This document shows, piece after piece, positions 1-5,111 of a DNA stretch of 7,339 bases (the first letter of the stretch is position 1; every line of letters starts with the position of its first letter). The DNA comes from an uncultured Acidimicrobiales bacterium. GTDB lineage: Bacteria > Actinomycetota > Acidimicrobiia > Acidimicrobiales > Aldehydirespiratoraceae. The position numbers and the translations under genes are program-made. Under the pieces are notes generated by a model. That model searched no databases. It was not told the DNA's origin and saw only the letters and a list, made by a program, of their open reading frames with translations. The stretch spans positions 1-7,339 of the forward strand of contig CALKOE010000298.1 in assembly GCA_938091985.1 (NCBI GenBank), read 5' to 3'.

Positions 1-845
1 ACCTCGCCGTAGTTGCACCAGAGCACGCCATCTGAAAGCGGGAAAAGAAATCCCTCCCCGAGTTCGCTGTCAGCACAGTCGGCAGAGGAGTAACCATCGA
101 GGTCGCCGAAGGGTATGCAAATGAAACCTATCTCGGATCCCATGCCGCCAACGCCCCAACATGCGCCCTCGCCGGTTGAGGTAGCAGTGATCAAAGCGTC
201 CCCGTCGTTGTCGAAGGTGGTTACAACAGGTGGGGAGCACAGCATATTGCCTGCCGCGACCGCGGCTGTGAAGAACTCCCAGACAAAAGTTGCATCACAG
301 GCCAAGGCAAAAATTGGCGATTCCGTGAAGTTCTCCAGCGTCAACGTGACTGAGAAATCGGTGCCTTCGGGCACATCAATCGATTCGATATCGGCCGAAA
401 CCCAGGGCTGGGTGTCCCAGTCATAGGTGTTCAGGCCGATGACGAGAGCCTGATCGATGTCACCGAGAGCCGCAAATCCCGGAGTAGCTTCGCCGGCGAT
501 CGCTGGGTCCTCGGACCCAATCTGATCGCTTTCTTGGTCCGCCTCAACCATCGCCCCAGATTCTTCTGTTAAGCCCTCGTCTGAATCATCTGCGTCTGAA
601 TTATCCGGCTCTGGAACATCCGGCTCTGAATTATCCGGCTCTGAAATATCCGGCTCTGAAACATCTGCGCCTGAATCATCGGGCTCTGCATCAGCTGCGA
701 TCGTCTCTTCAACTGTCTCAGGGGGACTTGCAGGCTCCGCAGTCTCAGATGTCCCACAAGAAGAGAGCACGCAAAGAGCAGCGAGAAGCGGCAAAAGCAG
801 AAGCGGGGATTTTTTCGTTGCAAGCGGCCTTAGATCACTGGTCAT
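1..845 (-). CDS. Putative secreted acidic lipoprotein (3' end beyond the window)
   Basis: I recognise no family. The ATG at 845-843 is preceded by a strong ribosome binding site (AGGAGG, 6-8 bases upstream). The reading frame stays open to base 1, giving 281 visible residues without the C-terminus. Residues 1-30 form a lipoprotein signal peptide: basic start (R6, K11, K12), hydrophobic core LLLLPLLAALCV and lipobox L27-S-S-C30, so the mature protein should be lipidated on C30 and anchored outside the membrane. Residues about 49-89 are an acidic low-complexity linker of five-residue SEPDx units encoded by a 15-bp tandem repeat. After it comes a globular part with several cysteines (in LACDA, MLCSPP, EGACWG, FICIP, SADCAD and LWCNY), suggesting disulfides in an exported domain. 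The role is unknown. Base composition is less GC-rich than in the signalling genes to the right. A candidate -10 and PhoP-like repeats lie upstream. Confidence is high that it is a real gene and low about function. Confidence 0.85.
   Translation of the reverse strand, partial: MTSDLRPLATKKSPLLLLPLLAALCVLSSCGTSETAEPASPPETVEETIAADAEPDDSGADVSEPDISEPDNSEPDVPEPDNSDADDSDEGLTEESGAMVEADQESDQIGSEDPAIAGEATPGFAALGDIDQALVIGLNTYDWDTQPWVSADIESIDVPEGTDFSVTLTLENFTESPIFALACDATFVWEFFTAAVAAGNMLCSPPVVTTFDNDGDALITATSTGEGACWGVGGMGSEIGFICIPFGDLDGYSSADCADSELGEGFLFPLSDGVLWCNYGE
580..699 (-). repeat. 15-bp tandem repeat encoding SEPDx linker
   Basis: About eight units of 15 bp lie head to tail, best conserved at 595-654 with plus-strand units such as TCTGAATTATCCGGC, and degenerate at both ends. 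The period is a multiple of three, so copy-number change would keep the lipoprotein frame and only alter the length of the acidic Ser/Glu/Pro/Asp linker. Confidence 0.85.
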
Positions 846-876
846 AATCGGATCCTCCTAAATAGATTTTGGGGCA

Positions 877-882
877 ATTTTA
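877..882 (-). promoter_or_regulatory. Candidate -10 element of the lipoprotein gene
   Basis: On the minus strand the hexamer TAAAAT matches the TAnnnT -10 pattern and sits 31 bases before the ATG at 845, leaving room for a leader carrying AGGAGG. No good TTGACA-like -35 is present at 17 bases. That position falls inside a perfect palindrome (895-908), which would fit a regulated promoter. This is pattern-based only. Confidence 0.35.
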
Positions 883-894
883 CGTGCTGTCGCT

Positions 895-908
895 GCGGTC
901 GCGACCGC
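895..908. promoter_or_regulatory. 14-bp perfect palindrome in the lipoprotein promoter region
   Basis: GCGGTCGCGACCGC reads identically on both strands. It overlaps where the -35 element would lie relative to the candidate -10 at 877-882, so it is a plausible operator for a dimeric regulator. Chance palindromes of this kind occur in GC-rich DNA, so confidence is modest. Confidence 0.3.
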
Positions 909-918
909 TTCACTTGAT

Positions 919-941
919 CGTTCACAACCCGTTCACAAATC
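919..941. promoter_or_regulatory. 11-bp-period direct repeat, PhoP/Pho-box-like
   Basis: CGTTCACAA occurs twice, at 919-927 and 930-938, a period of 11 bp or one helical turn. A poorer TTCAC unit sits at 909-913. This resembles the direct-repeat sites of OmpR/PhoB-family regulators: the Streptomyces PhoP unit built on GTTCACC and the mycobacterial PhoP site TCACAGC-N4-TCACAGC. It lies 75-95 bases upstream of the lipoprotein start. The match to those consensus sequences is from memory. Confidence 0.4.
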
Positions 942-1113
942 GTCGAGGAAACGGACCACAACGGGCACGACAGGAAACAAAGAGGTCATAGCTCCTCACC
1001 GTTCCGACCTCACCGCAAACCGCAATCAGCACCTCACCCGCAATGCGTCACCTTGAGGCCTGGTGTGCCTAGGTTTGAAGGGAACATGGAAGGGGTCTTA
1101 GAAGAAAAGATTC

Positions 1114-1132
1114 ACCCATACGGGATATGGGT
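1114..1132. repeat. Inverted repeat, 7-bp arms with 5-base loop
   Basis: ACCCATA pairs with TATGGGT around CGGGA. No T-run follows on the plus strand, so it is not a typical intrinsic terminator there. It could be an operator or a small RNA hairpin. Confidence 0.4.
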
Positions 1133-1155
1133 TTGGTGCTCGGGGTGGCTGTACA

Positions 1156-1188
1156 AATCACACGGGTCAGGGTGTTGTAATCACACGG
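1156..1188. repeat. Two 10-bp direct repeats AATCACACGG
   Basis: Identical copies at 1156-1165 and 1179-1188 are spaced by 23 bp, about two helical turns. They precede no clear plus-strand gene, and the nearest coding trace is the end of the minus-strand fragment at 1241. Possible protein-binding site, function unknown. Confidence 0.4.
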
Positions 1189-1240
1189 TTCTCATGGTTT
1201 GAATTCGCTGCAGCCGTCCCAGTCGGTTGCGAGTGGGGTT

Positions 1241-1789
1241 TTATCCGGCAGGGATGTAGCCGGTGACGTCGACAACAATGTCAGTAGCAGCAGGGCTGTA
1301 GATACATACTCTGCCGCCGGTCCCAATTTTGGCGAGCACTGCGTTGGCTACGACATCGCCAGGCCCGTAGTTGACACTTGATGCCAGCGGCATCTCAGTC
1401 CCGCATGGGAACACTGTTAAGAATCCCGCAGCGCCCGGTGATACTGCGGTCACGTTCAACATCACTGCTTCAGCATTGTTGGGCACACCACCACGATCGG
1501 TCACTGCCAACTCCAACGTTGTACCCGCACTGCGCCTGCCGTTGCCTTGAAAGGAACCATCAACGCCGAGCACAGCTGCGACGAAACACGCCACCGCGTG
1601 GGAGCGAATACGAACCTCACGATCGAAGAGTCCGGGTCCGGTGCGCACCAGAATTGTCCGCTCGGTGTGGTCGACAGCGTCAACCTCGGCGGCTGGGATA
1701 CGACGAGACACCGTCGTCACTGTCGTATCGATCTGATCCACCGGCTCACCCACAGGCCAATGATGGAGGACCCGAGCTGATTGCGCCAT
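1241..1789 (-). pseudogene. Orphan C-terminal fragment of a secreted beta-repeat surface protein
   Basis: The last ~100 codons (about 1241-1555) encode a domain I associate with large extracellular proteins of Acidimicrobiia. It reads VDGSFQGNGRRSAGTTLEL, then GGVPNNAEAVMLNVTAV, GFLTVFPCGTEMPLASSVNY, NAVLAKIGTGGRVCIYS and the ending IVVDVTGYIPAG. Two cysteines (FPCG and VCIY) are at their usual places. Such domains normally follow a long exported protein and a RLLDTR-like lead-in. Here the in-frame sequence upstream of VDG does not look like the family, and no signal peptide is visible. The DoxX gene begins only 67 bases beyond the ATG at 1789. The frame stays open further, to 1960, inside doxX. 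I therefore call it a decayed or truncated remnant. The 1789 start has no ribosome binding site and is arbitrary. An intact short protein is possible but less likely. Confidence 0.55.
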
Positions 1790-1855
1790 AGACGGGCGAA
1801 CTACGGCCCCGTCCGTACTGGCTCGTACACTCGTGACCTCAAGGGGGAATCCACC

Positions 1856-2410
1856 ATGTTGCTTGCAGATATTGCGACCGAGTACCCGTTCTGGGCCGAG
1901 CGGGTCAGCCTCGGTGTCGGCCTGATCCGAGTCCTGGTCGGCCTCACACTGGCCGCACACGGCTACGGGAAGTTCTTCAAAGGCGGAAAGATCCCCGGCA
2001 CAGCCGGATGGTTCGACTCAATGGGAATGCGCCCCGGCAAGGTCCACGCATACCTCGCCGCCTCAACCGAGGTCGGCGCGGGCCTGCTGTTCGCTCTCGG
2101 CCTGCTGACGCCCCTGGCGTCAGCTGCCATGGTTGCGCTCATGGTCGTCGCCGGGTGGACGGTGCATCGCAACAACGGCTTCTTCATTGTCGGCGAGGGC
2201 TGGGAGTACACCTTCATCCTGGCGCTGATCGCGGTCGGCATCGCCACCACCGGACCGGGCCAGTACTCGCTCGACTACGCGTTCGGGCTCACCGACCCCG
2301 ACTTCGACGGCATCAACGGTCTCCTGATCGCCGCCGTGGGCGGCGTGGTCGCCGGCGTCGGTCAGATGGCGATCTTCTACCGTCCACCGAAGCCTTCGGC
2401 CGACGGCTGA
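1856..2410 (+). CDS. DoxX family membrane protein
   Basis: A 184-residue integral membrane protein of the DoxX family. The name comes from a subunit of archaeal thiosulfate:quinone oxidoreductase. Many bacterial members have no assigned reaction, and the mycobacterial one works with superoxide dismutase and a sulfurtransferase in a membrane complex. Visible family features are the first helix with RVLVGLTLAAHGYGKFF (residues 25-41), the WFDSMGM loop (52-58), an acidic residue in STEVGAGLLFALGLLTPL (70-87), and hydrophobic segments at about 19-34, 66-84, 86-103, 118-136 and 154-175. I chose the ATG at 1856 because AGGGGGA stands eight bases upstream. The frame is open from an ATG at 1781, but that lacks such a site and would add a basic, non-membrane leader. 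TACACT at 1826-1831 is a weak -10 candidate. It converges on the methyltransferase gene with only three bases between stop codons. The substrate is not predictable. Confidence 0.88.
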   Translation: MLLADIATEYPFWAERVSLGVGLIRVLVGLTLAAHGYGKFFKGGKIPGTAGWFDSMGMRPGKVHAYLAASTEVGAGLLFALGLLTPLASAAMVALMVVAGWTVHRNNGFFIVGEGWEYTFILALIAVGIATTGPGQYSLDYAFGLTDPDFDGINGLLIAAVGGVVAGVGQMAIFYRPPKPSADG

Positions 2411-2413
2411 GCT

Positions 2414-3073
2414 TCAGCGAACCAGGCGGCGCAGCGCTCGGCTCCAGCGTCCCTTGCGCGTCTGGCCGGTGATGTAGGGCTGGTACGAGTGCCCGAGGAG
2501 GAAGTGTCGGTTCGACGTCTTCTCCCACAGCTGCACCTTCCCGAAGTCGTCGACCTTCACGAAGTCTTCTTCTTCCTCGAGAAGGCGGGTCAGCTCCGCG
2601 ACGGAGTAGATGCCCACGTCGTCGATCAGCAGCAGGCTGCCCTTGCGCAGCATCATGTTGAGATAGCAGAAGTCCACGAACACGGTCGGCCAGCCATGAC
2701 CGCCGTCGATCAGGGCGACATCGTGGGTTTCCTCGGCCGCCGCGACCTTCGGCAGTGCGATCTCCGACCGTTCCCCCCGAAAGACGAGGGGCGAGTGGTC
2801 GATTCCGCGCTCGCTCGCTGCAGTTCGGATGCGTCGGTGGAGCTCCTCATCAGGAACCACCGAAACGACCCGGCTCGGTGAGAGCTGAAGAAACGTGAGA
2901 GTCGAGTTGCCTGCTCCGGTCTCGATGAACGAGGCGCCCTCACCGACCCGATCGGCGATCGTGTCGTGGAGTTGGCGGAGGTGTTCGGCCTTGAACCCAC
3001 CGGTGTTCCAGGTGGTCCCGCCGTCCCAGGAATGCAGGAGTGGGAGGTCGTTCAGGTAGTCCTCGAAGGTCAC
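2414..3073 (-). CDS. Class I SAM-dependent methyltransferase (Methyltransf_24-like)
   Basis: A 219-residue protein with the Rossmann methyltransferase fold. The SAM-binding motif I is FIETGAGNSTLTF (E51, G53, G55). It is followed by VVSVVPDEEL, at the second strand whose acidic residue usually contacts the SAM ribose, and then VALIDGGHGWPTVFVDF and LLLIDDVGIYSV. This layout resembles the Methyltransf_24 group, which includes sugar, small-molecule and natural-product methyltransferases. The acceptor cannot be told from sequence. I prefer the GTG at 3073. It lies 13 bases after the monooxygenase stop codon, giving a compact two-gene operon, with GAGGTGA just upstream at a rather long spacing. 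In-frame ATGs at 3136 and 3172 would overlap the monooxygenase end and have no ribosome binding site. The 3' end nearly abuts the convergent doxX gene. Confidence is high for the family and moderate for the start. Confidence 0.82.
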   Translation of the reverse strand: MTFEDYLNDLPLLHSWDGGTTWNTGGFKAEHLRQLHDTIADRVGEGASFIETGAGNSTLTFLQLSPSRVVSVVPDEELHRRIRTAASERGIDHSPLVFRGERSEIALPKVAAAEETHDVALIDGGHGWPTVFVDFCYLNMMLRKGSLLLIDDVGIYSVAELTRLLEEEEDFVKVDDFGKVQLWEKTSNRHFLLGHSYQPYITGQTRKGRWSRALRRLVR

Positions 3074-3086
3074 GAGCGAGAGCTTG

Positions 3087-4388
3087 TCACCTCGCTGCGA
3101 CCGGGGCGACTGTCGGCCCTTGGCGGTTCCCGACATGAGTCGTGACGGATGCCGCGAGCTCGACCGCATCACGACCGACCCCGTCGATGAACGACGAGTT
3201 GCGGCGGGTGCCGAAGTTCATGCCGAGGATGAACAGTCCGGGCTCGGCTGTGACGCCGCCGACATGGGGCAGCGCGCCCTTGCGGTCGAGCAGATGGTCG
3301 GGAAGGTAGGGGTACTGGGGACGAAAGCCGGTTGCCCAGATGACCGTCGCGAAGCTGTTCGCACCGGTGACGAGCGGCGCCTCCGGCACCACGGTGGGCT
3401 CGGGCCGGTGGATCTCGCCGATCTCGCGGTCCAGGCCAGTGGCGGCAGCGTGCTCATCGCATCGATCGAGGAAACGGTTCTGCTTGAGGTCGGCGCTGCG
3501 CATGGCATTGGCCAGCGAGCCGGAGAACTGAACATGTGTGTCGGTCACGCCGGCCAGTCGGCCGGCCATCCGCACGCCGGAGGCCTGGAGTTCATTGAGT
3601 CCGAGGTCGCGCGAGTCGGGGCTGCCGACGAGCTGTAGCGACGGACTGCGGCGAGCCTTGATGGGATCCTCGACGTCGCCGATGTGCTCATCGAGCATCC
3701 CTGTCTTCTCGAGCCACCAATGGATGTCCATTCCCCGATAGCGGCGTGGAAGACGCACGTGGTTGCTCACAGCCAGGGTGACGTCGCGGCCGGCTCGGGC
3801 CAACTCGTCGGCGATCTGGGCACCCGACGCCGAGGCGCCGACTACCAGGACCGGTCCATCGACCTGGTCGGGGTTTCGGTAGTGGATCGGGGAGAGGTGC
3901 CGCGTGGCCGCGGGGAAGTCGGCGGCCACGGCCGGGATGTGGGGTGTGCCGCAGGCGCCGGTGGCGATCACCACTGCTGCACTGTTGACCGCTCCGCCGC
4001 TCGTGTCGATCGTGAATCCGCGATCGCTCGGGGTGACCCGTTCGACGGCGGTCTCGTGGTGGACCGGGGCACCGAACGACGCCTTGTAGGCCTCGAGGTA
4101 GTCACCCACCTCGGCGGCCGTCATGTAGCCGTCGGGATCGGTGCCGCGGTATTGGTGGCCGGGCAAGCGGCTCATCCAGTTGGGGGTGAGAAGACGAAGC
4201 GAGTCCCACCGCTCGGTGCGCCACGCATTGGCGGTCTTGCCTCGCTCGAGCACGACATGGTCGATGCCGTCCTGCGTGAGGCTGTGGCTCATGGCCCGCC
4301 TCGGGCACTCGTCGCCTGCGGCGGCGCTGAGGTACCAGCACGCGACGGCCGAACGAGACCGGACGATCGCTGACCGAATGGACGCCAT
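3087..4388 (-). CDS. Flavin-dependent monooxygenase-like protein lacking the N-terminal FAD motif
   Basis: Resembles bacterial class B flavin monooxygenases (FMO/Baeyer-Villiger-like NAD(P)-binding oxidoreductases). Hallmarks are HVVLERG followed by ERWDSLRLLTPNWMSRLPG (residues 44-77), the VVIATGACG strand end, a complete NADPH-binding Rossmann motif VLVVGASASG (180-189), and VIWATGFRPQYPYL with LFILGMNFG near the C-terminus. Normally a VxIGxGxAGLAMSxxL segment starts the protein and binds FAD. Here the family-like sequence begins abruptly at AMSHSLTQDG (residue 32). None of the three frames upstream encodes a GxGxxG. ATG 4388 is the longest start but has no ribosome binding site. ATG 4292 (MSHSL) has GAGG six bases upstream and would begin right after the missing motif. 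So the gene is either 5'-truncated and probably inactive, or damaged by more than one indel. It is followed by the methyltransferase gene after 13 bases, likely one transcript. The reaction is unknown. Confidence 0.7.
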   Translation of the reverse strand: MASIRSAIVRSRSAVACWYLSAAAGDECPRRAMSHSLTQDGIDHVVLERGKTANAWRTERWDSLRLLTPNWMSRLPGHQYRGTDPDGYMTAAEVGDYLEAYKASFGAPVHHETAVERVTPSDRGFTIDTSGGAVNSAAVVIATGACGTPHIPAVAADFPAATRHLSPIHYRNPDQVDGPVLVVGASASGAQIADELARAGRDVTLAVSNHVRLPRRYRGMDIHWWLEKTGMLDEHIGDVEDPIKARRSPSLQLVGSPDSRDLGLNELQASGVRMAGRLAGVTDTHVQFSGSLANAMRSADLKQNRFLDRCDEHAAATGLDREIGEIHRPEPTVVPEAPLVTGANSFATVIWATGFRPQYPYLPDHLLDRKGALPHVGGVTAEPGLFILGMNFGTRRNSSFIDGVGRDAVELAASVTTHVGNRQGPTVAPVAAR

Positions 4389-4513
4389 GATCGGGCTGGG
4401 CGAAACGGCCGGATAGGCGCACCGTTTCGACGGATTGTGTCACCACTGTGTCACCGGCGAGAGTCGAGCCAGTCGACGTCGACCCCCACAGCGCCCTGAC
4501 CTGGGGTTTCGTG
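4389..4513. other. Spacer between monooxygenase and tRNA gene
   Basis: Contains the TGTGTCACC direct repeat and a 12-bp palindrome GTCGACGTCGAC at 4472-4483. No gene, and no clear intrinsic terminator (hairpin plus T-run) for the tRNA was found. Confidence 0.45.
4436..4455. promoter_or_regulatory. 11-bp-period direct repeat TGTGTCACC upstream of the monooxygenase
   Basis: TGTGTCACC occurs at 4436-4444 and again at 4447-4455, separated by AC, a period of exactly one helical turn. The spacing and the TCAC core resemble PhoP-type sites (TCAC units separated to give an 11-bp period) and the repeat at 919-938 in this window. It lies 48-67 bases upstream of the ATG at 4388. A regulatory role for the monooxygenase-methyltransferase pair is inferred. 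Confidence 0.35.
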
Positions 4514-4587
4514 TGGAGCGGGTGACGAGAATCGAACTCGCGTATTCAGCTTGGGAAGCTGATGTTCTACCATTGAACTACACCCGC
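4514..4587 (-). tRNA. tRNA-Gly (anticodon CCC)
   Basis: Read on the minus strand it folds as a complete tRNA. The acceptor stem GCGGGTG pairs with CACCCGC. The D-arm contains AGTTCAATGGTAGA, the anticodon stem TCAGC/GCTGA encloses loop TTCCCAA, and the T-arm GCGAG-TTCGATT-CTCGT has one G-T end pair. The discriminator is T and the CCA tail is genomically encoded (4514-4516). The anticodon CCC reads GGG. The mature 5' end is 22 bases after the stop of the CPVC membrane protein gene. Confidence 0.97.
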
Positions 4588-4598
4588 GAAGAGCGCTG

Positions 4599-4604
4599 AT
4601 CGTA
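4599..4604 (-). promoter_or_regulatory. Candidate -10 element for tRNA-Gly
   Basis: TACGAT on the minus strand fits the TAnnnT -10 pattern and ends 11 bases before the tRNA 5' end. The -35 position 17-18 bases upstream, within the 3' end of the preceding gene, is poor. The tRNA may have its own promoter rather than rely on read-through. Confidence 0.35.
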
Positions 4605-4609
4605 GCGGC

Positions 4610-5061
4610 TCAGGCGGGGATCGGACAGGCGGCGAGCTGGTAGGTGTCGAGGCGGCGCCGCAGCGTGTGGACCAGCAGCGCGATGGCGAGCAACCCCACC
4701 ACGGGCTGCACGGGCGCCCACCAGCTGAGCGCTCCGGAGGTGCCGACGAGGGCGACGACGGCCTGGTTGCAGACCGGGCAACCGACAGCGAGAAACGAGA
4801 CGAACCCGCCCCAGGCGGTGCGGGTCTGGTCTTGCTCGTCGCGCACGGAGAGCTGCTCGGGCCGGATCGCGAGGATGGTGCCGATGAGCGATGCGGTGAT
4901 CGCGAGGATCACGTAGTCGATCCCTTTGGGATCGATGGGCCGTCCGAAGAACGACGTGTCGATGAGGTCGGCCGGGATCGCGATGACGATCGCCGCGATG
5001 ACGGAGTACGGGATCGCGCGAAGCCATGTGGCTGGGGCAGTTCGCGGATCTGGGTGAGCAC
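4610..5061 (-). CDS. Small membrane protein with CPVC motif, 5' end apparently frameshifted
   Basis: I do not know its function. I recall similar actinobacterial membrane proteins with a GCPVCN motif but no assigned role. The clear coding part reads TWLRAIPYSVIAAIVIAIPADLID, then three more hydrophobic segments (about residues 50-66, 86-112 and 117-131). FLAVGCPVCNQAVVALVG sits in the third, with a further cysteine near the C-terminus (AACPIPA). A CPxC pair in or near the membrane suggests dithiol chemistry or metal binding. This frame has no ATG, GTG or TTG between the end of the kinase gene and the first helix. A GTG at 5061, one frame away, gives MLTQIRELPQP. One extra C in the C-run at 5034-5037 would join it to give a natural MLTQIRELPPATWLRAIP start and a 150-residue protein. 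The GTG has TAGCTT six bases upstream. It lies 50 bases downstream of the kinase. Either a sequencing indel or a genuine lesion. Confidence 0.65.
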
Positions 5062-5067
5062 GGGTTG

Positions 5068-5073
5068 AAGCTA
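5068..5073 (-). promoter_or_regulatory. Candidate -10 for leaderless start at GTG 5061
   Basis: TAGCTT (TAnnnT) on the minus strand is followed by exactly six bases and then GTG, the spacing expected if transcription starts at the GTG itself. No ribosome binding site is present at this start. The kinase gene shows the same arrangement. Confidence 0.4.
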
Positions 5074-5111
5074 GTGCGTGGTGACGGGCGCTTAGGGGGC
5101 GACCGTTGTGG

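Larger units (their letters stand above)
846..1240. other. Non-coding stretch with several repeat elements
   Basis: I see no convincing gene in these 395 bases. The left part carries the lipoprotein promoter region. Further right are a 7-bp inverted repeat (ACCCATA / TATGGGT, 1114-1120 and 1126-1132, 5-base loop) and two copies of AATCACACGG at 1156-1165 and 1179-1188. The base composition is AT-richer than in the right half of the window. Confidence 0.6.

Noticed and set aside
580..699. Short regular repeats as a possible CRISPR array
   Set aside because: The period is 15 bp with no spacers, and the units are coding and in frame.
724..738. GGGACTT half of a DevR box
   Set aside because: Only the left half matches, and it lies inside the lipoprotein coding sequence.
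569..823. Minus-strand open frame with repeated FQSRIIQSRM residues, beginning at an internal ATG
   Set aside because: It is an out-of-frame reading of the lipoprotein's 15-bp repeat. The frame from ATG 845 has a strong ribosome binding site, a lipobox and runs through the whole region.
1781..1855. N-terminal extension of the DoxX protein from ATG 1781
   Set aside because: The added residues are basic and not family-like, and the ATG at 1856 has a proper ribosome binding site.
3684..4373. Long plus-strand open frame opposite the monooxygenase
   Set aside because: No recognisable domain or ribosome binding site. It mirrors a GC-rich gene whose minus-strand product shows clear family motifs.
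4480..4510. CCCCA/TGGGG inverted repeat as a terminator after the tRNA
   Set aside because: Only five base pairs, a long loop and no T-run.
4514..4587. tRNA-Gly as an attachment site for an integrated element
   Set aside because: No integrase gene and no partial copy of the tRNA 3' end were seen elsewhere in the window.
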